Assembly (NCBI GenBank): GCA_934096705.1
Contig: CAKOMR010000008.1
Coordinates: 1-51,718 of the forward strand
Length of the DNA: 51,718 nucleotides
DNA from: an uncultured Bacilli bacterium
Lineage (GTDB): Bacteria; Bacillota_I; Bacilli_A; RF39; UBA660
Direction of reading: 5' to 3'
Both the position numbers and the translations under genes were made by a program. This document shows, one piece after another, positions 33,552 through 42,047 of this stretch. The notes below the pieces were generated by a model, which made no database searches, was not told the DNA's origin, and worked only from the letters and a program-made list of their open reading frames with translations. How positions within the stretch are numbered: the first letter of the stretch is position 1; every line of letters begins with the position of its first letter.

Positions 33552-34829
33552 ATGATTATTGCATATGATAAAAATAAAGTTAGAATACATGTTGACGATG
33601 CAAGCCGTAAAGAAAAATACTATTGTCCAACCTGTGGTGGAGAATTATGCATAAAAAGGGGTAACATTAAAATACATCATTTTTCTCATTTATCTACTTC
33701 AACTTGTGATGGTTGGCATTATGATATGTCTGAGTGGCATAGTTCATGGCAAAATCAGTTTCCTATAGATAATCAAGAAGTTGTATTTAGAAAAGGAGAG
33801 GAAAAGCATAGAGCAGATGTTTTTATAAAAAATACGGTTATCGAATTTCAACACAGTCATATAAAATACGATGAATTTAAGGAAAGAAATATTTTTTATA
33901 ATTCATTAGGTTATAAGGTTATATGGATTTTTGATGCTACGACAGCATTTTTAAATGGAGATATTAAAGAGTACTATAATTGCAATTATTCATGGAATAA
34001 TAGTTTGATTAATCTTAGAGGATATGATTCTAAAATGGTTGATGTCTATTTGCAAGAATTTAATAATATCTGGTGTTCCATTCCCGATTATAAAGAATTA
34101 AGTTTAACTAATGATGAATTACTAGAATATGCTTATCTTCATCATGTTGATGAAACATCTTCTATTTCACCAGATACATTTCTGTCGGGTGGAAATAATA
34201 ATTTACATGATTATGATTTTGTTGACAAATATATAGAAGTAAAATTTCTTCATGATGGAAGTTTTGATAGAAATCTAAGTATGAGAAAATATTCTATAGA
34301 TGATTTATCAGATCAAGTTTTCTATCCTGAAGACATACTTTTTGGTGTAAAATCATATTCTTGGTGTCCTGCTGTCAATCATTTTATTGATGCAAATAAT
34401 ATTTGCTATGATTGTGCATATTTATCTGAAAAAAAAGATAGATGTAAATATAGATTTGAAAAACTTCTAAAAAAAACTATTGATAAAATAATTGATATTA
34501 AATATTCGGAAACTGGCAAAGTCGAGTACGTGATTATTATAAAGGATAAAAAAAGATATAAGATAAATTATGAAAAAGTGCCATCAGGAATTTTTACAAT
34601 TAAAGAGGCTTTTGAAGATAAAAAGGGTACACAGATTGTAAGACTGAGAAATATTAATACTGGTTGGAAAGTTCAAATAAGTAGATATAATTATGACATG
34701 ATGTTAAAAAATGATAAATGTTTTGGAAAAGTTCAAGCACCTAACTTCCAATATGTATATTTTTCAAAAAATGAACACGAAATTTTCTCTTTTAACAGAA
34801 AGGAATGGGAAATCATTTGGAGAAAGTAG
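33552..34829 (+). CDS. CoiA-like nuclease family protein
   Basis: 425 residues, SD AGAGG. The N-terminus has a zinc-ribbon (YYCPTCGGELCIKRG) followed by HHFSHLS, and the PD-(D/E)XK core HRADVFIKNTVIEFQHSHI near residue 87 (Asp, then Glu-x-Gln), then ERNIFYNSLGYKVIWIFD: the pattern of the competence protein CoiA-like family. The C-terminal two thirds are lineage-specific and include a CxxC-like cluster (WCPAVNHF, CYDCAYLSEKKDRC). CoiA acts on DNA during natural transformation in streptococci; here no other competence genes are nearby and a defence role is also possible. Confidence 0.78.
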   Translation: MIIAYDKNKVRIHVDDASRKEKYYCPTCGGELCIKRGNIKIHHFSHLSTSTCDGWHYDMSEWHSSWQNQFPIDNQEVVFRKGEEKHRADVFIKNTVIEFQHSHIKYDEFKERNIFYNSLGYKVIWIFDATTAFLNGDIKEYYNCNYSWNNSLINLRGYDSKMVDVYLQEFNNIWCSIPDYKELSLTNDELLEYAYLHHVDETSSISPDTFLSGGNNNLHDYDFVDKYIEVKFLHDGSFDRNLSMRKYSIDDLSDQVFYPEDILFGVKSYSWCPAVNHFIDANNICYDCAYLSEKKDRCKYRFEKLLKKTIDKIIDIKYSETGKVEYVIIIKDKKRYKINYEKVPSGIFTIKEAFEDKKGTQIVRLRNINTGWKVQISRYNYDMMLKNDKCFGKVQAPNFQYVYFSKNEHEIFSFNRKEWEIIWRK

Positions 34830-34986
34830 GATATAGTAAGTAATATTGTGCTATAAAATATGTTAGATGCAATAAAATATTCTTTAATTATGTAGTATAA
34901 AAATTTGAATTATATATTGATAAATTAATAATATCCTTAATGAAGTTGTGTAAAACCAGAATTATTTAATAATTATTATTAATAAA

Positions 34987-35014
34987 AAATAGCTCATTCA
35001 TTTTTAAGCTATTT
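34987..35014 (+). terminator. Possible terminator in the 34830-35089 gap
   Basis: AAATAGCT (34987-34994) pairs with AGCTATTT (35007-35014), 12-nt loop, but only a weak T tract. The rest of the 260-bp gap is AT-rich, with the short inverted repeat ACTAAA/TTTAGT at 35042-35058, and I see no gene in it. Confidence 0.4.
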
Positions 35015-35089
35015 ATAATATATACAATATAATTGAGTTATTACTAAAAATTATTTAGTGATTTCTCAGTTTTTTTAAATAATATATTT

Positions 35090-35986
35090 TTATATTTCAA
35101 CAAGGTTGTAAGAAGTGCTTCCAAGGCCAAGACTTTCAGCATATGAAAGAATGTGTCTTCCTTCACGAGAATCTATTCTTTCTTTTATAAGTTCTACGCC
35201 ATCTTCTTTACATGCCCATATCATGTCAATAAATGCTTGATCATTTGCTACAGGATCTAGTGATGCCACAATTCCTAAATCACTTATAACTGGATCTTTT
35301 TGATTTTTATCACAGTCACAATCAACAGAAATTGCATTCATTACAGTAATATAAACTATTTGTTTATTATTATCTTTTATGTAGTCACTAACTGCTTTAG
35401 CGGCTTCAGCCATTGATTCGATAAAATCTTTTTGCTCATATTTTACATTCCATGCATCAGGAATTTTAGAGGTTTGTCCACAGCCATGAATATATGCTTT
35501 TCCAGCACTTGAGGCAATACCAATAGATTGGTTTTTTAAGTTTGCTCCAAATCCGCCCATTGCGTGTCCTTTACCATGAGCAAGGTTTATTATTGAATCA
35601 TAGTTTTGCAAATGAGAACCAACTATATCATATTCTAAATGCTTACCATTTTTTACGGGTATTTTAAATTCTTCTTCGTTATCCATAATGTCAACTTTTG
35701 CATAAGATGTAAAACCATGCTTTTCAGCAACTTTTAAGTGGTCTTCAGTATTTAGTCTTTTTCCAGGGTAGGCAGTGTTACACTCAATTATTGTGCCATT
35801 TAATTTTTGAACTAAGGGAGCAATTAATTCTTTTTTTAGATAACCTTTGCTTCCATCTTCTCCCGTAGAAACTTTAATACCAATATTTCCTTTTAAGTCG
35901 ACACCTAATTTTTCATATATTTTTATTAAAGATTCACTGTCAATCTTTTTTGTAAAGTATACAATGATTTTTCCAAATTTTATCAT
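35090..35986 (-). CDS. DUF362-family protein
   Basis: 298 residues. The pattern VYFTKKID, LIKIYEKLGVDLKGNIGIKVSTGE, then INLAHGKGHAMGGFGANLKNQSIG and AYIHGCGQ is the DUF362 fold, often linked with ferredoxin-type proteins; here the ferredoxin domain itself is absent, but Cys-rich CDCDKNQKDP (about 220) is present. The ending LGLGSTSYNLVEI is conserved. Function unknown in the family, perhaps Fe-S or redox related. The SD is weak. Confidence 0.85.
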   Translation of the reverse strand: MIKFGKIIVYFTKKIDSESLIKIYEKLGVDLKGNIGIKVSTGEDGSKGYLKKELIAPLVQKLNGTIIECNTAYPGKRLNTEDHLKVAEKHGFTSYAKVDIMDNEEEFKIPVKNGKHLEYDIVGSHLQNYDSIINLAHGKGHAMGGFGANLKNQSIGIASSAGKAYIHGCGQTSKIPDAWNVKYEQKDFIESMAEAAKAVSDYIKDNNKQIVYITVMNAISVDCDCDKNQKDPVISDLGIVASLDPVANDQAFIDMIWACKEDGVELIKERIDSREGRHILSYAESLGLGSTSYNLVEI

Positions 35987-36093
35987 CTTTTCTAAATATA
36001 ATATACCTTATACTTATTAAAATAATATATTTTCTAATTATTTGCAAGTGTAAAAGAAATGTGTTATAGTATAACGGAAATTTGGAGGGTTTT

Positions 36094-36600
36094 ATGAGTG
36101 TTGAAAAAATAAATGGTATAAAATGTGTTTGTAGTTGTTGCAATGGAAGTGGAATAAGTTTTATTGATGGTGAGTATGGTTATATTTGTAGTTCTTGCCT
36201 TGGAGAAGGTTATGTTATCGAGCAAAATATTATTAAAATAAAAGACATTTTTTATAAAGTAGTAAAAGTAGGCGAAGAAAAAAAGTTAATTGAAATTAGC
36301 CCATTTTATGAAAAAAAGGTTATTGCAGGACTTAGTTTTGTTAAGATATTTTCACCTTATGATGATGAAGATGTAGTACCTTCGATAATATTTTATGAAG
36401 ATTTTAAAAAGGGTATTTATCCTACTTTGGGTGGTAATAATGGATGCCCTGTGGATTATATGGACTATATTGGCGTGGGCCATTCAGAAAACATTTGTCC
36501 TAATAATTGTAGTTTTGAAAATTGCCCAGATAAACAAAATACCGAAAATTGCTGGCAAACTATAAATCATCCTTTTACGAGAAAATTCAAAAGAAAATAA
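36094..36600 (+). CDS. Cys-rich protein with paired DnaJ-type CxxCxGxG motifs
   Basis: 168 residues from ATG 36094 after GGAGGG; an upstream TTG is rejected because it overlaps the SD. Residues 11-38 contain CSCCNGSG and CSSCLGEG, which together make a DnaJ-like zinc site. The middle is beta-rich. A second Cys cluster, CPNNCSFENCPDKQNTENCW (about 135-156), could bind another metal. No J-domain. Unknown family; a metal-dependent nucleic-acid or protein-binding role is conceivable but not shown. A terminator overlaps the stop. Confidence 0.68.
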   Translation: MSVEKINGIKCVCSCCNGSGISFIDGEYGYICSSCLGEGYVIEQNIIKIKDIFYKVVKVGEEKKLIEISPFYEKKVIAGLSFVKIFSPYDDEDVVPSIIFYEDFKKGIYPTLGGNNGCPVDYMDYIGVGHSENICPNNCSFENCPDKQNTENCWQTINHPFTRKFKRK

Positions 36601-36632
36601 CTTAATAGTTTTTTTACTATTAAGTTTTTTTG
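36600..36632 (+). terminator. Intrinsic terminator
   Basis: Perfect 10-bp stem ACTTAATAGT (36600-36609) with ACTATTAAGT (36616-36625), 6-nt loop, T run. Confidence 0.9.
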
Positions 36633-36634
36633 TA

Positions 36635-36643
36635 TGTTATAAT
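36635..36643 (+). promoter_or_regulatory. Extended -10 promoter
   Basis: TGTTATAAT ahead of the DUF1653 gene, 3 nt after the preceding terminator. Confidence 0.65.
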
Positions 36644-36667
36644 ATTTTTATAAGAAAGGGTAAATGT

Positions 36668-36916
36668 ATGAATAGAGAAGTTAAACCTTATACTATATGG
36701 AAACATTTCAAAGGCTCAAGAGCACTAGTTATAAGTATTGCAACTCATAGTGAAACAAAAGAAAAATTAGTTATTTATTATTGTCTAGATAATGAAGGCA
36801 AAACAAATCATGAAGATGGAATTTACGCAAGACCATTAGATATGTTTTTGTCAGAAGTTGATCATAAAAAATATCCTGATGAAAAGCAAAAATATCGTTT
36901 TGAAAGGATAAATTAA
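36668..36916 (+). CDS. DUF1653-family protein
   Basis: 82 residues, SD AGAAAGGG. YTIWKHFKGSRALVISIATHSETKEKLVIYY and IYARPLDMFLSEVD follow the DUF1653 pattern (HFKG...A.HSET.E..V.Y...RP..MF), with the middle shortened. The family is small, cytosolic, of unknown function, and sometimes fused to other domains. First of a five-gene run to 39484 with short gaps or overlaps. Confidence 0.82.
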   Translation: MNREVKPYTIWKHFKGSRALVISIATHSETKEKLVIYYCLDNEGKTNHEDGIYARPLDMFLSEVDHKKYPDEKQKYRFERIN

Positions 36917-36920
36917 AATT

Positions 36921-37481
36921 ATGGAATTATATGATGCAAATGCCATGCCTCTTTCTAATGATGAAAGAGTTAAAAATATTCAGTTAAAACTATTAAATAA
37001 TGAAAAAATAAGTGCATTTGAAAGCGTTATATTAGGAAGAGATAGAATAACTAAATCATTTGGAGATTATAATACAAAGTCAGATCATGTGTATAGAGTT
37101 ATAAGCAATGATACATTAAATCGTTATTTAGAATGTGGCTTTATTATTGGAGATGGTGAAAATGATGAATATAAAGAAACTTATGAGGATGGAAAAGTTT
37201 ATAATAATAATAAAGGCGTGAATTGGTATTTAGGTGGTGCATGTGTAGATTATGGTGATATTATAATTGAATGTCCTGCTGATAAAAACTATTTTTTCCC
37301 GGCATATGATAATGGTTGTAAAATGGCATTAGATGCTAAAGTAAGATTTTTTAAATCATCAGGATATAATAATCCAGTACCTGTATCACTTATATCAAAG
37401 GTATTTTCTAAAAAAATAATAAATAATGAACTATTTTATGAAGATATAACAGACTTTATAAAAGGAAAAAGGAGAGGTTAA
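36921..37481 (+). CDS. Unknown protein, possibly ADP-ribosyltransferase-like
   Basis: 186 residues. The segment HVYRVISNDTLNRYLECGFI (about 56-75) followed by NNKGVNWYLGG and a strand IIIECPADKNYFFPAYDNG looks like the first strands of mono-ADP-ribosyltransferase-type folds (strand with a central Arg, then aromatic-rich strands), but no catalytic Glu can be assigned. N-terminal helices are charged. It is encoded 4 nt after the DUF1653 gene. The ART suggestion is low-confidence inference. Confidence 0.55.
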   Translation: MELYDANAMPLSNDERVKNIQLKLLNNEKISAFESVILGRDRITKSFGDYNTKSDHVYRVISNDTLNRYLECGFIIGDGENDEYKETYEDGKVYNNNKGVNWYLGGACVDYGDIIIECPADKNYFFPAYDNGCKMALDAKVRFFKSSGYNNPVPVSLISKVFSKKIINNELFYEDITDFIKGKRRG

Positions 37482-37484
37482 ATA

Positions 37485-38006
37485 ATGAAAAAAGCTTTAA
37501 TATTTGGACTTACTAGTCTTTTATTACTTACAGGTGGCTGTGCAAAAACTGAAAATGAAATAGTTAATAAAGAAAACATAAAATACACAAATAAATATGA
37601 ATGTTCTAGGATAGAAAAGTATACTGTAATGCAGATGAAAATGAAAACAGGATATTTTCCAAATGATGAAAATATTTCAAATAGTGAAAATTCTGTTGAA
37701 ACTAATATTTCTCATGTTTATGATTTTAGTAGTGATGGAAAAAAACTTTTATCTTACTATGATGAAGTAACATATAAATATTTAACAAACTACGATATGG
37801 ATAAGCAAAAAGAGTACTTTGAACAAGAATGTGAAAATATTGATAAAAAGAATTATAAAACATGCACGGTTAGTGTTTTAAATGATTCTATAAAAGTTAC
37901 ATCTGAGGTCAATTTAGATTCTGAAGAAAGCAAAAATTACTTAACAAATGTAACTTTAGATGAAGTAAAGGAAAACTACGCTGAATCTACATATACATGT
38001 AAATAA
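37485..38006 (+). CDS. Lipoprotein of unknown function
   Basis: 173 residues. SD GGAGAGG; signal peptide with lipobox TGGC (Cys19). The mature part has three further Cys residues (CSRIEKY, CENI, TCTVS) and a C-terminal CK ending, so one or two disulfides are plausible. No known domain. Encoded between the unknown protein and the MazG-like gene in the same run. Confidence 0.75.
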   Translation: MKKALIFGLTSLLLLTGGCAKTENEIVNKENIKYTNKYECSRIEKYTVMQMKMKTGYFPNDENISNSENSVETNISHVYDFSSDGKKLLSYYDEVTYKYLTNYDMDKQKEYFEQECENIDKKNYKTCTVSVLNDSIKVTSEVNLDSEESKNYLTNVTLDEVKENYAESTYTCK

Positions 38007-38015
38007 AGGAGAATT

Positions 38016-38357
38016 ATGGAGAAAGTATATAATAAATTAGTTAGAGATAATATTCCTGATATTATTAAAAATAATAATGAAGTTCCTTTTACGAAAGTTT
38101 TAGGTGATGATGAATATAAAATGGAACTTGATAAAAAATTATTAGAGGAATGTAATGAAGTATTATCATCTAGTGGAGATGATAGATTACATGAACTTGC
38201 GGATGTAATTGAAGTTGTTTCAGCTTTAGCTAAAATCGAAGGAAAAAATTTAAACAATGTAATTACTATTGCTAATGAAAAATCTAATAAACGTGGTGCT
38301 TTTGATAAAAAAATATTTTTAGAAAAGGTTATTAGTAAAGATAGTGAAAATACATGA
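38016..38357 (+). CDS. MazG-like nucleotide pyrophosphohydrolase
   Basis: 113 residues, SD AAGGAGAA. The N-terminus YNKLVRDNIPDII is diagnostic for this group of all-alpha NTP-PPases (phosphoribosyl-ATP pyrophosphohydrolase-like). Metal ligands are visible as LLEECNEVL (about 43) and ELADVIEVV (about 62), with a Lys-rich KSNKRGAF ending. It likely cleaves (d)NTPs to (d)NMP and PPi, as house-cleaning or in defence. Its TGA overlaps the next ATG. Confidence 0.85.
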   Translation: MEKVYNKLVRDNIPDIIKNNNEVPFTKVLGDDEYKMELDKKLLEECNEVLSSSGDDRLHELADVIEVVSALAKIEGKNLNNVITIANEKSNKRGAFDKKIFLEKVISKDSENT

Positions 38358-39484
38358 AAATATTAGCTTTTTATGTAATTATTTTTATAATTCAAATTTA
38401 TAATTTACTAAAATTTACTAAAGTTTCGTCTAAAACAAATCAGTTAAGAACATTAATAACAATATTGATGTCAATATTGTTTACAATAGCATTTACATCT
38501 TCTTGTAAATTTATTTTGATGAATAAAAATGCTGAATGGGCGGCTCTTTATTTTGTAGAAAGTTTTGTGGCATTAATTACTTATATTATTATGTTAATAA
38601 TTTTCATAGTAGTTAATATAAATAAAGATATTGTTGGAAAAACAGATGTAAAAAACCTAATACTTGGTGCGAGTTTGTTTTTAATGATATTTATATTTTT
38701 TTCTTTATTAGAACTTGTACCATGCGTTAAAACTCAAATAATTGAAAGGAATTTAGAAAAAAATGCAAAAATAAAAGTTATTCAGTTATTAAATGAAAAA
38801 TATGGAGATGGTGATTTTAAAATTGCTAATATGTATGAAGAAAATATTAGTGAGTCATATATTCAACCAATAGATGGTTATCATTTTATTGTCAGTACAA
38901 AATATTTTGATGGTTTCTTTGATGTGGAACTCAATAAATCTAAAATGGAGATTTCTAAAGATAATTTTTTATCTATATACTACAGAAAAAATTATGATAT
39001 TAAAAATTTAGATGAATATTTAAAGGAATATGCTTTAAAAAAAGTACAAGATAGATTTAATGAAAAATATAATGTTAATATAAATTTTGAAAGGGTGGTT
39101 GAAACAGAATATCAAAAATTATATGGAAGAGTACCTGACATAGATGACTTATCTAAGGAAATAAAATTATATAATCCAATAATTGAGATAAAAATTCATT
39201 TACAAACAAAAGAGGAACTTATTGATTATTTAATCGAGTTATTAAATATTTTTGTAACAAATGCCGATGATTTTAATTTTAATTATACTATAAACACAAC
39301 GGCATTTTCTTTTAAATATGATAACGGTACCAATAAATATAATGGAACGGTTATGCTTGGTACTTATGAATACTCAGATGAATTTAGTAAATATGTAATT
39401 GTTAATAAAAGCAGTGTTGCTAGAATAACAATAATGAACAAAATAATTATTGTAAATTTAAAAAACGTAAACCCTAAGAGTTGA
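38354..39484 (+). CDS. Four-TM membrane protein with large extracytoplasmic domain
   Basis: 376 residues, overlapping the MazG-like gene by ATGA. Four N-terminal hydrophobic segments (about 3-18, 33-52, 66-90, 103-125), then a soluble domain of about 240 residues with alternating helices and beta strands and no recognised motif. Last gene of the run and followed by a strong terminator. Confidence 0.7.
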   Translation: MKILAFYVIIFIIQIYNLLKFTKVSSKTNQLRTLITILMSILFTIAFTSSCKFILMNKNAEWAALYFVESFVALITYIIMLIIFIVVNINKDIVGKTDVKNLILGASLFLMIFIFFSLLELVPCVKTQIIERNLEKNAKIKVIQLLNEKYGDGDFKIANMYEENISESYIQPIDGYHFIVSTKYFDGFFDVELNKSKMEISKDNFLSIYYRKNYDIKNLDEYLKEYALKKVQDRFNEKYNVNINFERVVETEYQKLYGRVPDIDDLSKEIKLYNPIIEIKIHLQTKEELIDYLIELLNIFVTNADDFNFNYTINTTAFSFKYDNGTNKYNGTVMLGTYEYSDEFSKYVIVNKSSVARITIMNKIIIVNLKNVNPKS

Positions 39485-39500
39485 CTTACGTTTTTTTTTG
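39461..39500. terminator. Bidirectional terminator
   Basis: AAAAACGTAA (39461-39470) pairs with TTACGTTTTT (39486-39495), with T tracts usable from both strands, serving the convergent permease gene as well. Confidence 0.82.
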
Positions 39501-39501
39501 T

Positions 39502-40572
39502 TTATTCATTTCCCTTCAAACTTGTTACCATATCAATATTTTTGATTTTTCTTGCAAGTATTTTAGAAACAATATAGGTAATAATAAACGTTCCTATTGC
39601 AGATATTACATAAGAGCTAATACTTATATTAGCACAAAAATCATAATGCTCTTCTATAGCGGTTTTAAATAGCCAATCTGTTAAATAATATCCTAAAGGA
39701 AGTCCAATAATAATTGATATGCACGCGATTATATTATTTTGTTTAATAAAAATATCTTTAATTTGTTTATCCTTAAATCCTAGTACTTTTAAGGTTGCAA
39801 ATTGATATTGTTTTTCACTATATGAAAGTATGCCCAAATTGTATATAATTACACTACCTAGTAGGATTGCTATAAATATGATTAGTGTTAACATTGTTTT
39901 CATCATTGATAATAAATTATTCATACTTTCTTTTAATGATTCAATATCTTGAATAAATGAAACATTTTCAATTTCATTTGTTTTGCTTAAATCATAATTT
40001 GTATAAATTGTATCAGGTTCATATTTGATGCCTAAACTTTCCAGATATTTTCTTGTCATTGTAATGTTTTGATTTTGAGGATCTTTATTAAAACCAACAA
40101 TTTTACTTGTATAATAATTATCATCACCATAAATATGCCATGTAATTTCATCACCAACTTTGATATTATTTTTGACTGCGTAAAAAATATCAAGCCAGAC
40201 ACCAGATTTATTTACATCAAATTTTTCTCCTTTGATTATGTAAAATTTTGATATATTATTTGATTCAATAAAACTAATTAATAATGTTTTGTTATTATCA
40301 GTAAGTCCTGTAATGGTAAGTTTTCTTTCTGCATCATTTATATTATCAATATTTTTAATAGTGTCTAAATCATCATTTGTAAAATTACTTCTAATCAGAT
40401 TTAAATCTTGTAAATTATTTTCCTTATAAAAAATATCAGCTGTTTTAGTCATGCCAATCATATAAGCATTTATACCACAGTAGGCCATTATACCAATTGT
40501 TACCATAAGGAAAATTGTAATAAATTGAGATATATTATTTTTAATATCCCTAAACATTTTTTTCTTTAGCAT
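39502..40572 (-). CDS. FtsX-domain ABC transporter permease (short form)
   Basis: 356 residues from ATG 40572, directly after the ATPase stop. Residues 1-30 carry the KKKMFRDIKNNISQF segment and a first transmembrane helix, an extracytoplasmic domain of about 180 residues follows, then three helices of an FtsX domain with YSEKQYQFATLKVLGF and the C-terminal IKNIDMVTSLKGNE. Members with this N-terminus are usually 700-1100 residues with two FtsX domains; here the N-terminal module runs straight into what looks like the last FtsX domain. That could be a natural MacB-like form or an internal deletion. Its ATPase is interrupted by a stop codon. Confidence 0.75.
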   Translation of the reverse strand: MLKKKMFRDIKNNISQFITIFLMVTIGIMAYCGINAYMIGMTKTADIFYKENNLQDLNLIRSNFTNDDLDTIKNIDNINDAERKLTITGLTDNNKTLLISFIESNNISKFYIIKGEKFDVNKSGVWLDIFYAVKNNIKVGDEITWHIYGDDNYYTSKIVGFNKDPQNQNITMTRKYLESLGIKYEPDTIYTNYDLSKTNEIENVSFIQDIESLKESMNNLLSMMKTMLTLIIFIAILLGSVIIYNLGILSYSEKQYQFATLKVLGFKDKQIKDIFIKQNNIIACISIIIGLPLGYYLTDWLFKTAIEEHYDFCANISISSYVISAIGTFIITYIVSKILARKIKNIDMVTSLKGNE

Positions 40573-40573
40573 A

Positions 40574-41278
40574 TTACCATTTAACCTCATCAATATTTTT
40601 AGGATGTTTATTAATTTCATTAGTTTCTATTTGACCATTTTTTATACGTATAACTCTATCTGCAATATCAGCGATTAAAGAGTTATGAGTTACTATAATT
40701 ACAGTTGTGTGATTATCTGCTTGACTTTTTAAAAGTTTTAAAACTTCGACTCCTGTTTTAGAATCAAGTGCACCCGTAGGTTCATCACAAAGAAGAATCT
40801 GAAGATTTTTCATGATTGCTCTTGCAATAGATACTCTTTGTTGTTCACCACCAGAAAGCTCTTGAGGAAACTTATTTGCATGTTTTAAAAGCCCAACACT
40901 TTTTAAAACTTCATTTACATCATAAGTTGTTTTAGTTATAGATTTAATTAATTCAACATTTTCTTTAACTGTTAGAGTGGGCATAATATTATAAAACTGA
41001 AATATAAAACCGACATCACTTGCTCTATAACTAGTTAATTGTTTATCACTAAATTTAGTAATATATTTATCTCCAACTCTAATACTTCCGAATGTAGCTT
41101 TATCTATTCCGCCTAAAAGGTTAAGTAAAGTAGATTTACCTGCTCCAGATGGACCTAAAATAATTACAAATTCACCTTGACTAATTTTTAAATCGACACC
41201 ATTAAGTGCATTGAAATTTTGATTACCAACAGTATAAGTTTTCTTTACGTTTTTAAGTTATATAAAATTTTCTTTCAT
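40574..41278 (-). pseudogene. MacB/LolD-type ABC ATPase with a nonsense codon at position 7
   Basis: The reading frame is otherwise complete (234 codons): good SD AGAGG and ATG at 41278, then TAA at 41260-41258 as the seventh codon, followed by LKNVKKTYTVG, Walker A GPSGAGKST, the Q-loop FQFYNIMP, the ABC signature LSGGEQQR, Walker B LLCDEPTGALD and the H-loop VTHN. The first internal Met (ATG 40984) gives 136 residues without Walker A. No ATG, GTG or TTG lies between the stop and Walker A. Either a pseudogene, a readthrough or near-cognate start, or a sequencing error. The next gene is its permease partner, divergent from a TetR regulator that probably controls both. Confidence 0.8.
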
Positions 41279-41291
41279 TTTTACCTCTTTT

Positions 41292-41380
41292 TAAAATGTG
41301 AAAAACATTCCATATTTATTATATTTAATATGCTTACAATAGCCAACAAGATATGAAAAATAGTTCACATTTTTTATAAT
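41292..41380. promoter_or_regulatory. Divergent promoter region with two TetR-like operators
   Basis: Between the ABC cassette and tetR-type gene two related sites occur in opposite orientation: TGTGAAAAACATTCCA (41296-41311) and, on the minus strand, TGTGAACTATTTTTCA (41369-41354). The outer AAAATGTGAA (41292-41301) and TTCACATTTT (41364-41373) are exact inverses. TATAAT of the regulator is at 41375-41380. The arrangement fits autorepression and repression of the ABC genes by the adjacent regulator. Confidence 0.5.
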
Positions 41381-41417
41381 GAATGATAAAATGTATATAA
41401 GTAAGGAGCAAGTATTT

Positions 41418-42023
41418 ATGGAATTAGGTATAAGGGATCCAAAACAGCAAAGGGCCATTGAAAAGAAAGAAATGATTATTGAATCTGGTTTTAAACTTAT
41501 TTGTGAAAAAGGTTATTATAATATTAATACAGCACAAATTGCTAAAAAGGCTGGCGTTTCAACAGGAATTGTATATCAATATTTTAATGATAAATATGAC
41601 ATTTTTATAACAGCATTAGAAAAATATGGAGATGATATATTTTTTCCAATGCTTAAAATGAAAAATGATAAAATTGATGTTAAGAACTTTAAAAATATTA
41701 TGAATGATATGATAAAACGTTATACAGAAAATCATTTAGTTTCTAAAATTGCTCACGAAGAGATTATGGCTATGGTCCATTCCGATAAAAAAGTTGCTGA
41801 GTATTATTATAAAAGAGAATTAGAAATGACTGATTTTATAAAAAAATTATTATTGGATAGTGGTATTACTGATGAATTTTTAAGTGAAAAGGTTCACGTT
41901 ATGATAGGTATGGTAGATAATTTGTGTCATGAAGTTATATATCATAAACATGAACAAATGAATTATAATGCTATGACAAATATAGTTCTTGAAAATATAT
42001 TATACTTATTTAAAATACAATAA
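41418..42023 (+). CDS. TetR-family transcriptional regulator
   Basis: 201 residues from ATG 41418 after AAGGAG; an in-frame ATG at 41379 lies on the -10. The helix-turn-helix reads INTAQIAKKAGVSTGIVYQYFNDKYDIF (about 35-62), the standard TetR pattern, followed by a helical ligand-binding domain of unknown specificity. It faces the ABC ATPase/permease genes and two matching operator-like sites, so efflux or antimicrobial-peptide control is likely. Confidence 0.92.
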   Translation: MELGIRDPKQQRAIEKKEMIIESGFKLICEKGYYNINTAQIAKKAGVSTGIVYQYFNDKYDIFITALEKYGDDIFFPMLKMKNDKIDVKNFKNIMNDMIKRYTENHLVSKIAHEEIMAMVHSDKKVAEYYYKRELEMTDFIKKLLLDSGITDEFLSEKVHVMIGMVDNLCHEVIYHKHEQMNYNAMTNIVLENILYLFKIQ

Positions 42024-42047
42024 AAAATGCAAAAATCTATTTTGCAT
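42022..42047 (-). terminator. Terminator of the beta-lactamase-like gene
   Basis: ATGCAAAA (42027-42034) pairs with TTTTGCAT (42040-42047) around a 5-nt loop; on the minus strand a T run follows. Confidence 0.8.
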
